A stretch of DNA of 64,000 nt from Microbispora hainanensis (GTDB taxonomy: Bacteria > Actinomycetota > Actinomycetes > Streptosporangiales > Streptosporangiaceae), in the NCBI RefSeq assembly GCF_036186745.1, contig NZ_CP108086.1, positions 992,001 to 1,056,000 on the forward strand. The letters are read 5' to 3'. Each line of letters opens with the position of its first letter. Positions within the stretch are counted from its first letter, which is position 1. Both the position numbers and the translations under genes were made by a program. The notes beneath the pieces are model-generated. The model did not search any database, was not told the origin of the DNA, and worked only from the letters and a program-made list of their open reading frames with translations. Shown here piece by piece: positions 1 through 7,283 of this stretch.

Positions 1-1104
1 GACCTGGACGACCAGACCTGGATGGTGGCGCAGAACCGGGTCTTCGCCGACGAGCCGTCCGACCCCGACCAACTGGCCAGGCTGCTCGCCGTCCATCCCA
101 CCGTCATCCACGACCTCGAAGCGGCCCTGCGCGACCGGCTGTCCCGCTGGCTCGCGCTGCCGGAGGCGAAGCCGTACAACGAGCATCTGACCCGGCTCAC
201 CGAGACCTTCGGCACCGCGGTCCCGAAGGACCGCTTCGTCGCGGCGGCCGAGTGGCACGAACGCGAACTGCGCTCGCTGGAGGTGCCCGCCTGGCGGTTC
301 GTGCTCGCCACGCTCCCCGGATATCGCCTCTCCGGCGACTGGCTCGTGGACGGCGACATCGAGGACCTGCGGGAGCGGACGCGCAGCCTGATCGCCTCGG
401 CCGAGCGCCCCCCGACCGTCCCCCGGGCGCTGGAGATGATCGGCTCTCTCGGCATCCGTCCCGACGTCGCCAGGCAGTGGCTGGAGAGCGTGCCGCAACT
501 GCGCGCCCAGAAGGCGTCCCAGATCGACCCCGACCGGCAGCCGGGCGGGCAGCACGGTGGTCAACAGGGTGGTCAGCAGGGCGGTCAGCAGGGCGGGCTG
601 AAGGACGTCGCGCTGACCCGGCGGTGCTTCCGGCAGCCGGACGGCAGGTGGTGGCTCAGGGTCGACGTCACCGCCGACCACCTCCAGGGCGCCGAGGTGC
701 CGCTGCCGAGCGGGTTCGCGGCGTACGTCGGTCTCGCGCCGGGCGAGGACCGCATGGTGCGCAGCGCGGCCGGGGAGGTCGGCCTCTCCTGGCACGCCCG
801 GCCGGTCCTGGGCTCCCTCCGGCGGATTCTCGGCGAGGTCGCGGCCGAGGAGGGCAGCCACATCTTCCTGACCCTGTCCGAGGAGGGCATGCTGCGCGTA
901 CGGCACCTGCCGGCGGCCGAGGGCGGCGACGAGACGAGCCGCGCGCTGCGCCTGGTGGGCTACACCGCGCCGAGCGGCACGCCCGACCAGGCGGCGCGGG
1001 TGATCGCCACCCGCGTCGGCCTCTCCGCGCCCGTCGGGCGGCCCGAGCTCCTCGCGCGGCTGCGCGAACGCGGGGACCGCGACCTGCTGTCCCTGCTGGG
1101 ATAG
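1..1104 (+). CDS. Sigma-region-4-like HTH protein, 5'-truncated by window edge
   Basis: The frame is open from base 1, so the start lies outside the window; an internal ATG at 22 is only the first visible one. Just after it, a stretch with DPDQLARLLAVHPTVIHDLE looks like a sigma-70 region 4 type HTH. It aligns with the HTH of the protein encoded at 3224-5089, as do the following 130 residues and the last 165 (FRQPDGRWW, LPSGFAAYVG, RGDRDLLSLL). The two are therefore paralogs. Unlike that paralog, this protein lacks the central winged-helix pair and has a Gly/Gln linker there. The stop lies 3 nt before the helicase ATG, so the two genes are probably cotranscribed. No catalytic motif is visible; I infer a DNA-binding or regulatory role. 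Confidence 0.8.
   Translation, partial: DLDDQTWMVAQNRVFADEPSDPDQLARLLAVHPTVIHDLEAALRDRLSRWLALPEAKPYNEHLTRLTETFGTAVPKDRFVAAAEWHERELRSLEVPAWRFVLATLPGYRLSGDWLVDGDIEDLRERTRSLIASAERPPTVPRALEMIGSLGIRPDVARQWLESVPQLRAQKASQIDPDRQPGGQHGGQQGGQQGGQQGGLKDVALTRRCFRQPDGRWWLRVDVTADHLQGAEVPLPSGFAAYVGLAPGEDRMVRSAAGEVGLSWHARPVLGSLRRILGEVAAEEGSHIFLTLSEEGMLRVRHLPAAEGGDETSRALRLVGYTAPSGTPDQAARVIATRVGLSAPVGRPELLARLRERGDRDLLSLLG
544..596 (+). repeat. 12-bp in-frame tandem repeat encoding a GGQQ linker
   Basis: About four imperfect copies of a 12-bp unit (consensus GGTGGTCAGCAG) encode a Gly-Gly-Gln-Gln run. It sits exactly where the paralog at 3224-5089 carries its winged-helix region, so it probably acts as a flexible linker between the N- and C-terminal domains. 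Confidence 0.85.
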
Positions 1105-1107
1105 CCG

Positions 1108-3168
1108 ATGCCCCGGCTCGCCATCTCCCCGGAGTTCCTGCGCGGGCTCGGCGCGCTCACCCGGCCGGTCCGCCAGGACGTCGCCGTCGCGATGCGCCGG
1201 TTCCTGCTGAACGCGTCCGCCGCGCCGCACCCCGAGAAGGTGCGCAACAGCCGTGATCCCCGCGTCGCCACGCTGCGGCTCGCCGACCGCCACCGGGGGG
1301 TGGTGGTGCGGCAGGACGACGTCTACTGGCTGCTCACCGTGCTGCCGGACGCCGAGGCGTGGTCGTACGCGCAGCGCTACAGGTTCGGGGTCAACACGGC
1401 CATCGGGATCGTGGAGACCTGGGACGCCGAGGCCCTGGAGCGGATCGAGCCGGCCCTGCGCCGCGCGTCGGCGAGCGGCGGCCGGCCGCTGTTCGAGAAC
1501 TGGTGCGACGCCGACCTGCTCAACATCGGCGTCGACGCCCACCTGCTGCCGCTGCTGCGGCTGATGACGTCGGAGTCGCATCTCGCGGCCGTGGAGCCCC
1601 TGCTTCCGTACAGCCAGTACGCGCCGCTCGCGGCGCTCGCCCGCGGCGACTCGCTCGCGGCGGCCTGGCGCGAGCTGGACGCCTGCCGTTCCCGCGCCGC
1701 CGACGAGATCGACCCCGAGGATCTCCTCGCGGCGCTGCGGCGCAGCCCCGACCGGGCCGTGTTCGTCGCCGACGCGGCCGAGCTCGAACGCGTCCTCACG
1801 CTGCCCGGCTGGTGCACGTTCCTTTATCCGCCGCAGCACACGTACGCCAACTGGCCGGCGTACGAGCAGCCGGTGCTGATCACCGGAGGCGCGGGCACCG
1901 GGAAGACGGTCATCGCGCTGCACCGGGCGGCCCTGCTCGCCCGGGCGGCCACCGGCCCGGTGCTGCTGGTGACGTTCTCCCAGAGCCTCGCGACCGAGCT
2001 GTCCGCGCGGCTCGACATGATCATCGACGACGAGGTGGTCCGCAAGCGCGTCGAGGTGGGCAACGTCGACAGGCTCGCGCACCGCATCGTCGCCGAGGCG
2101 GAGGGCCGCGCCCCCGCCCTCGTCTCCTCCGACGATCTGTCCGAGCTGTGGCAGGAGGCGGCCGCCGGACGCTTCGGCAGCGCGTTCCTGCTGCGCGAGT
2201 GGGAGCAGGTGATCCTCGCGCAGGACCTGCGGACGCTGGAGGAGTATCAGGCCGCGCGCAGGCCGGGCCGTGGCGTGCGGCTCGACCCCGAGGCCAGGAC
2301 GCTGGTGTGGGAGGCCGTCCAGCACGTCGTACGGCGCCTGCGCGAGTCCGGGCGGCGGACCCTTCTCCAGCTCGCCTCGGAGGCGGCGGGCCTGCTCGGG
2401 CGGGCCGTGGGCGACCTGCTCGGCGACGAGGCGCCGGGGCGGGAGCCGTACCGGCACATCGTGGTGGACGAGGCGCAGGACCTGCACCCGGCCCAGTGGC
2501 GGCTGCTGCGGGCGGCGGTCCCCGTCGCCCCGAACGACCTGTTCATCGTGGGAGATCCGCACCAGCGCATGTTCGACACGCGGGTGGCGCTGACGGACCT
2601 CGGCATCCCCGCCCGCCACTTCCGTCTGAAGATCTCCCACCGGCTGCCGGCCGAGATCCTGTCGTGGGGAGTGCGCCTGCGCGGCGGTGGCCCCGCCGAC
2701 GGGCTCGTCGCGGGCAATGCCGCGATGTACGGCTATCGCGCGCTGGACAACGGCCTGCGCCCGATGGTGCGCGGATACGTGGACGCGGAGGCGGAGATCG
2801 CCGGGCTCGTCTCCACCGTGGCCGAATGGCTGGAAGAGGGTGTGCCGACCGCCCAGATAGCGGTGGCCGCGCGTACCTCGGACCTCGTGCGTACCGCGCG
2901 CACCGCACTACGCGAAGCGGGCATCACGGTCAAGGTCACCTCTCTCCATGGAATGAAAGGGCTGGAATTCCGTCGGGTGGCCGTGATAGGCGTGGCTGAC
3001 GGAATCGTGCCGGCGCCGGACGCGCTGACCCCGGCCGACGAGGACCCGACGGCCCGGGCGCACGATCTGCAACGCGAACGGGGGCTGCTCTACGTGGCAT
3101 GTACGCGGGCGGGGGAAGTCCTCTACGTGTCCTATTCGGGGCGCGCCAGTCCATTCATCCCGGCCTGA
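1108..3168 (+). CDS. UvrD/Rep-type SF1 helicase with possible RelE-like N-terminal region
   Basis: 686 aa. The first ~100 residues (SPEFLRGLGALTRPVRQDV, then WLLTVLPDAEAWSYAQRY) resemble the RelE/ParE-like region found in front of a family of actinobacterial UvrD helicases. About 130 residues of unassigned sequence follow. The helicase core has a Q-motif-like LYPPQ, Walker A GGAGTGKT (~residue 260), Walker B DEAQD (~453), the HGMKGLEF motif (~612) and a C-terminal LLYVACTRA. A 3'-5' DNA translocase/helicase is therefore likely. No nuclease motif was recognised, and whether the RelE-like part is an active RNase cannot be told. The ATG lies 3 nt after the stop of the upstream HTH gene, and a paralog of that gene follows at 3224, so helicase and HTH proteins probably work together. 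Confidence 0.85.
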   Translation: MPRLAISPEFLRGLGALTRPVRQDVAVAMRRFLLNASAAPHPEKVRNSRDPRVATLRLADRHRGVVVRQDDVYWLLTVLPDAEAWSYAQRYRFGVNTAIGIVETWDAEALERIEPALRRASASGGRPLFENWCDADLLNIGVDAHLLPLLRLMTSESHLAAVEPLLPYSQYAPLAALARGDSLAAAWRELDACRSRAADEIDPEDLLAALRRSPDRAVFVADAAELERVLTLPGWCTFLYPPQHTYANWPAYEQPVLITGGAGTGKTVIALHRAALLARAATGPVLLVTFSQSLATELSARLDMIIDDEVVRKRVEVGNVDRLAHRIVAEAEGRAPALVSSDDLSELWQEAAAGRFGSAFLLREWEQVILAQDLRTLEEYQAARRPGRGVRLDPEARTLVWEAVQHVVRRLRESGRRTLLQLASEAAGLLGRAVGDLLGDEAPGREPYRHIVVDEAQDLHPAQWRLLRAAVPVAPNDLFIVGDPHQRMFDTRVALTDLGIPARHFRLKISHRLPAEILSWGVRLRGGGPADGLVAGNAAMYGYRALDNGLRPMVRGYVDAEAEIAGLVSTVAEWLEEGVPTAQIAVAARTSDLVRTARTALREAGITVKVTSLHGMKGLEFRRVAVIGVADGIVPAPDALTPADEDPTARAHDLQRERGLLYVACTRAGEVLYVSYSGRASPFIPA

Positions 3169-3180
3169 CGTCCGATCCCC

Positions 3181-3202
3181 TAGTCTGAACTGCGGATATA
3201 TT
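3181..3202 (+). promoter_or_regulatory. Possible promoter -10 upstream of the 3224 gene
   Basis: The 55-nt gap between helicase and HTH gene holds two -10-like hexamers, TAGTCT at 3181 and a GATATATT stretch at 3195-3202, in an AT-richer pocket. No good -35 was found at standard spacing, so read-through from the helicase gene is also possible. Confidence 0.35.
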
Positions 3203-3223
3203 CCCCTTGCCGGTTGGACCTGC

Positions 3224-5089
3224 ATGAACCTCAGCCTTAGCGACATCGTGCCTCCGCTGCGCTGGACCGCGCCCAGCCAGGTAGAGCCGATCGCGAGCGA
3301 CCCCGGTCTTCCCGACGCGTGGTGGCAGGCGCTCCCTCTCGACCGGGCCTGCGCGGCGGTGGGAACCGGCCAGGTCGCCTCCCGGCTCGCCGACCTCACC
3401 ACCGCGTGCTGGGCGCACCTGGTTCTCGGCGACATCCTCCCGCTGCTCAGGTTCACGCACCCCGAGGAGAGCCTGCAGACGCCCGGCCCCCGGGAGAACG
3501 TCCACGAGCTGTACGTCGACGTGATCGACAAGCTGCTCGCCACGGAGCCCGCGAGCGAACCGGCCGGGGCGGCCGTTCCGCCGGCCCTCCCCGAGCGGCC
3601 GATGCCCGAGATCATCGACGGGATCTTCGCCCGGCTGGACGACCGCCAGCGGGCCATCGCCCGCGACCGGCTCTACTTCGACGCCTCGCAGCACCCGGGC
3701 CAGGCCCAGCGGGCCACGCTGGACGAGCTGGCCCAGCGCTTCTCGGTCACCCGCGAGCGCATCCGGCAGATCGAGCGCGACCTGCGCGACCACGTGATGG
3801 AGTGGCTGAACGGCCCGTCCGCCGCGCCGCTGAACGCCCACCTCGCCTGGCTGCGGACCCGGCTGGGCTCGGCCGTACCCGCCGACGACCTCGCCGCCGC
3901 CGTGCCGTGGCACCGCACCGAGCTGATCACGCTCGCCATCCCCGCCTGGCGGTTCGTCCGTACGCTCCTGACCGGCTATGAGCAGGTGGACGGCTGGATG
4001 ATCGCGGGCGGCGCCGACGAGCTCAGGGAGAAGACCCGGCAGCTGTTCGCCGACGGCCCCCGGCCGCTGGAGGAGGCGGTCACCCTCGTCGCCCAGCTCG
4101 GCATCCGGGAGGACGTCGCCGAGCGCTGGCTGGCGTCGGTGCCGCAGCTTCGGGTCATGGACGGCCACGTCGTCCTCTGGCCGCGCAGCATGGGCGACAA
4201 GGCGGAGGCCGTGCTGGCCGTCGCCCACGCCCCGCTCACCCCCGAGGACATCCAGTCGCGCATCGGCGAGGACTACAGCCTCGTCGGCATCCGCAACCAG
4301 CTCGCCTCCGACGAGCGGTTCATCCGGCTCGACCGCAGCAAGTACGGCCTGCGGCGCTGGGGCGGCGACGAATACCTCGGCATCCGGGAGATGATCATCC
4401 GGGAGATCGAGCGCGCGGGCGGCGAGGCGTCCGTGAGCACGGTCGTGGACAACCTGACCTCCCGCTACGACGTCAGCGAGAGCTCCATCAGGGCGTACGC
4501 CGGAGGGCCCGGGTTCGAGCGGACCCAGCGCGGCTACATCAGGGTGGCCGTCCCCGAGCAGGCCGAGGCCTACCAGCCGCGCCGGGACGTGTCGATGACC
4601 CGCCGCTGCTTCCGCAGCAGGGACGGCCGCTGGTGGCACCGCGTCGACGTGAACGCCGAGCACCTGCGCGGCTCGGGCTCCCCGCTGCCGACCGGCTTCG
4701 CCGCCCACCTCGGCATGGCGCCCGGGGGGCAGCTCACCGCCTCCACCGCGTCCGGCGAGGTGGTGATCAGCTGGCACAACCAGCCGACCATCGGCTCGAT
4801 CAGGAACGTTCTCGCCGAATACAACGCCTCCGAGGGCGACCACGTCTTCCTCACCGTCTCCGACGGCGGCGAGCTGCTGACGCGCTTCCTGCCCGCGGCG
4901 GTGGCCGGGCTGCCCGCCATCAACCATGCGCTGCACCTGATCGGCTACACCGCCCCGGTGGCGTCGGAAGCCGAGGGCCTGCGGCTCATCGGCGCCCGCA
5001 TCGGCCTGCCCGAGGGGGCAGGTCGCGAGGAGGTCCTCGACCGCCTGCGCGACCGCGGCGACCGCGACATCCTGACCTTCCTCACCTGA
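3224..5089 (+). CDS. Sigma-region-4-like HTH protein with winged-helix middle
   Basis: 621 aa, full-length paralog of the truncated gene at 1-1104. The N-terminal ~120 residues are not recognised. A sigma-70 region 4 type HTH lies near residues 150-190 (LDELAQRFSVTRERIRQIE, the classic RERIRQIE recognition helix). Residues ~318-445 look like two tandem winged-helix units, possibly HARE-like: KAEAVLAVAHAPLTPEDI..., then IREIERAGGEASVSTVVDNL. The last ~165 residues are the C-terminal domain shared with the paralog (FRSRDGRWW...RGDRDILTFL). There is no sigma region 2, so it is not a complete sigma factor. Position beside the RelE-like/UvrD helicase suggests a common pathway in DNA metabolism, stress or defence; that is inference. 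Confidence 0.8.
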   Translation: MNLSLSDIVPPLRWTAPSQVEPIASDPGLPDAWWQALPLDRACAAVGTGQVASRLADLTTACWAHLVLGDILPLLRFTHPEESLQTPGPRENVHELYVDVIDKLLATEPASEPAGAAVPPALPERPMPEIIDGIFARLDDRQRAIARDRLYFDASQHPGQAQRATLDELAQRFSVTRERIRQIERDLRDHVMEWLNGPSAAPLNAHLAWLRTRLGSAVPADDLAAAVPWHRTELITLAIPAWRFVRTLLTGYEQVDGWMIAGGADELREKTRQLFADGPRPLEEAVTLVAQLGIREDVAERWLASVPQLRVMDGHVVLWPRSMGDKAEAVLAVAHAPLTPEDIQSRIGEDYSLVGIRNQLASDERFIRLDRSKYGLRRWGGDEYLGIREMIIREIERAGGEASVSTVVDNLTSRYDVSESSIRAYAGGPGFERTQRGYIRVAVPEQAEAYQPRRDVSMTRRCFRSRDGRWWHRVDVNAEHLRGSGSPLPTGFAAHLGMAPGGQLTASTASGEVVISWHNQPTIGSIRNVLAEYNASEGDHVFLTVSDGGELLTRFLPAAVAGLPAINHALHLIGYTAPVASEAEGLRLIGARIGLPEGAGREEVLDRLRDRGDRDILTFLT

Positions 5090-5140
5090 TTCCGGCTCCC
5101 GTCGGGGTCCGAGACCGGAGCGGGTGCTCAGGGCCGGACC

Positions 5141-5232
5141 GGTTCAGGGGCGGTTCAGCGGTTCAAGGGCCGGGCCGGTTCAAGGGCCGGGGCGGTTCAA
5201 GGGCAGGCGGCCGGTTCAGGGGCCGGGCGGGG
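5141..5232. repeat. Short GGTTCA tandem repeats, intergenic
   Basis: GGTTCA recurs at 5141, 5152, 5160, 5177, 5194 and 5213. The middle copies are spaced 17 bp apart within a unit like GGTTCAAGGGCCGGGCC. The array fills most of the gap before the CysRS-like gene and has no coding potential I trust. Confidence 0.8.
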
Positions 5233-5249
5233 ATGTCGGTGGCAGCACG

Positions 5250-5262
5250 TAGGCTCGGAGCA
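5250..5262 (+). promoter_or_regulatory. -10 element for leaderless transcription of the 5262 gene
   Basis: TAGGCT at 5250-5255 ends 6 nt before the ATG at 5262. The only SD-like GGAG is 1 nt from the ATG, too close to work, so the mRNA probably starts at or next to the start codon. This supports ATG 5262. Confidence 0.55.
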
Positions 5263-6401
5263 TGTTGCGGCTCCACGACACCCTGACCCGGCAGGTCGTG
5301 CCCGTCGCCCCGGCCGGTTCGCGAATCCTGCGGATGTACACCTGCACCGCACACGAGCCCTCCGGCCTCGCCGACCTGCGCCCCGCCCTGCTCGCCGACC
5401 TCGTCCGCCGCGTCGCCGAACGCGCCGGGTTGCGGGTGCTCGCCTGCCGCAGCGTCTCCGACCTCGCCCGCAGGAACGGCGGTCGCGGTGTCAACGGCGA
5501 CCGTGACAGCGAGAGCGCGTCCTTCGACGCCGACGCGCTCGCGCTCAACATGCGCGCTCCCGAGCACTCCCCCAGGACCAGCGAGACCATGGGCCTGGTG
5601 ATCGAGCTCATCGGGCGGCTCATCGAGCGCGGCCACGCGTACGCCACCCCGGAGGGGGCCGTGTTCTTCGACGCGGCGTCCTTCCCCACGTACGGCGAGA
5701 TCTCCGGAAAGCCGGGCTCGGCGTCCGACTGGCCTCTCTGGGAGCCGGCGCAGGAACCGCCGCAGGGTTCGGCCGGCGACGACGCCGGACCGGTCTGGAA
5801 CGGGCCCTGGGGCCGTGGGCTCCCCGGCCACGACCTGGAGTGCTCGGCCACGCCCCTGCGGTTCCTCGGCCCTCGCTTCGACCTGTACGTGGGCCGCGCC
5901 GACCTGTGCTTCCCCCACCACGAGAGGGCACGGGCCCAGTCGAACGCCGCCACAGGCCAGGAGGCCGCCGTCCACTGGGCGCACTCCGGACACCTGCTGT
6001 TCGAGGGCCGCCCAGCCGGCACCGGCGACGTCGTGCCGCTCTCCGGGGTCATCGCCGCAGGTCTCGATCCCCTCGCCGTACGGCTGGCCCTGCTGGAGCA
6101 CCACTATCGGCGGCCGGTCGACCTCACCTGGGACGCCCTGCGCGCCGCCGACGAGGAGCTGCGGCGGCTTCGGCGTCGGGTGGCCGAATGGGCGGAGTCA
6201 CCGAGCCGCCCGATCAACGGCGCCCACGCCGAGCGCGTCCAGCAGGCATTGGACGACGACCTCGACACTCCTGCGGCGCTACGCCTCCTGCGCGAACTGG
6301 AGGCCGACGAGTCGATCGAGCCCGGGTCCAAGTTCGAGACCTTCCTCCATTTCGACCACGTGCTCGCCCTCGACCTGCCCGCCGACATCGGCCGCATCTG
6401 A
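5262..6401 (+). CDS. Cysteinyl-tRNA-synthetase-like protein lacking catalytic motifs
   Basis: 379 aa, shorter than CysRS (~460). The family is clear from MYTC at C28, the SFPTYGEISG region, LECSAT at C194 and a FPHHE motif at 217-221. Class I catalytic signatures are gone: where CysRS has a HIGH-type motif after the first Cys, this protein reads AHEPSGLADL, and where KMSKS should lie it reads GDVVPLSGVI. Of the zinc ligands known from E. coli CysRS (C28, C209, H234, E238), the first three have counterparts here (C28, C194, H219), but the fourth falls on Ala223. A helical C-terminal part remains. It is unlikely to charge tRNA in the usual way. It may be a CysRS/MshC paralog with a new role, or a decaying copy; the intact frame argues for selection. 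Confidence 0.75.
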   Translation: MLRLHDTLTRQVVPVAPAGSRILRMYTCTAHEPSGLADLRPALLADLVRRVAERAGLRVLACRSVSDLARRNGGRGVNGDRDSESASFDADALALNMRAPEHSPRTSETMGLVIELIGRLIERGHAYATPEGAVFFDAASFPTYGEISGKPGSASDWPLWEPAQEPPQGSAGDDAGPVWNGPWGRGLPGHDLECSATPLRFLGPRFDLYVGRADLCFPHHERARAQSNAATGQEAAVHWAHSGHLLFEGRPAGTGDVVPLSGVIAAGLDPLAVRLALLEHHYRRPVDLTWDALRAADEELRRLRRRVAEWAESPSRPINGAHAERVQQALDDDLDTPAALRLLRELEADESIEPGSKFETFLHFDHVLALDLPADIGRI

Positions 6402-6404
6402 CGA

Positions 6405-6690
6405 GCGTTCTCCTGTGCGAACGGGCCCTGTTCCGCGGTCGCGCCCTGGCGTTCGCCATGGACGGCGTTTCTCCTCGTGAACGGGCCCCCTTCCACCAGC
6501 ACCACCCCAACACCCGCCAGGACCAGCGCCTCCCCACACGAACAGCCCCCCTTCCACCGGCACCGCCCTGACGTTCGCCATGGACGGCGTTTCTCCTCGT
6601 GAACGGGCCCCCTTCCAGCACCACCCCAACGCCCGCCATGACCAGCGCCTCCCCACGTGAACGGGCCCCGTTCCGGAAAACTGACGGCCG
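6405..6690. repeat. ~60-bp period repeat array with small hairpins
   Basis: Five copies of a core around GAACGGGCCC start at 6419, 6479, 6540, 6601 and 6659, i.e. every 58-61 bp. A larger 122-bp unit is also duplicated (GTTCGCCATGGACGG at 6451 and 6573). The last core, GAACGGGCCCCGTTC, is a perfect 6-bp stem with a 3-nt loop. The first (GAACGGGCCCTGTTC) keeps pairing through G-U, and the others carry one mismatch. The array begins straight after the CysRS-like stop codon. The rest of the 6402-7283 gap has no credible gene. Confidence 0.8.
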
Positions 6691-7054
6691 ACTGACAGCC
6701 AGCGCGCGTCAGGCTGTCGGCGGGTCCTGAAGCCTTGTTCTGGCACAGATTTCGCGCGTTACAGGCCAGTCCACATCCGGCTGGGCCGCATCGGTTGAGC
6801 CTCAGGCCGTCGGCTGCTTGCCCGCGAGTTCGCCCGCCACGCCACCGGCCATTGCGCCACCGTGCTCCGCACCAACACACTGCGCTGCCACACCCCGCCG
6901 CCCCCGCCGCCACACCTCGGCTCCTGCGCCTCGGTTCCTGCGCCGCGTACGTCGCCGGCACCGACAGGATCCGCGCCGGTGATCCCATTCAGGGCGTGAT
7001 CGCCGACCATGCCGTCCAGCTCGGCCGCGTCCTGCGCGCCGATGCCGCCTTGTG

Positions 7055-7146
7055 GAGCAGCCCTGTCGCCGCTTTCCGAGCAGCCCCATCGCCACTTTCC
7101 CGGCAGCGCCTTTCGCGCTTTCCGAACGGCCCCCTTCGCTGCCTTC
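7055..7146. repeat. 23-bp tandem repeat, four copies
   Basis: Four adjacent 23-bp units (7055, 7078, 7101, 7124), each beginning GAGCAGCCC-like and ending CTTTCC-like, with a degenerate fifth after them. It lies ~75 bp upstream of the promoter of the DUF222/HNH gene. Function unknown. Confidence 0.75.
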
Positions 7147-7218
7147 TGGGCAACCCCTCCAGCGACTGGCACGCCCTTCTGGGGTTTACCTGAGGCTCCA
7201 ACCACTCGCTTCGCACAG

Positions 7219-7248
7219 TTGTCACTCGCTCACAGAGTGTGAGAGAAT
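7219..7248 (+). promoter_or_regulatory. Promoter with internal palindrome for the DUF222/HNH gene
   Basis: -35 TTGTCA (7219-7224) and -10 GAGAAT (7243-7248) are separated by 18 bp. The spacer is largely filled by a perfect palindrome, CTCACAGAGTGTGAG (7229-7243), ideally placed for a repressor. A strong AGGAGG follows at 7273-7278. Confidence 0.5.
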
Positions 7249-7283
7249 CCATACATCAGTTCGAATCAAGTGAGGAGGGTGTG

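Noticed and set aside
3155-4936. Long open frame antisense to the HTH gene
   Set aside because: Its sequence is repetitive Val/Gly/Asp/Arg-rich text typical of antisense GC-rich DNA; the plus-strand protein has clear motifs and a paralog.
6760-7010. Possible recombinase or transposase remnant
   Set aside because: A few segments look protein-like in several frames, but no family motif could be recognised.
6405-7146. Possible CRISPR array
   Set aside because: The repeats are degenerate, spacers are themselves repeated rather than unique, and no cas genes are present.
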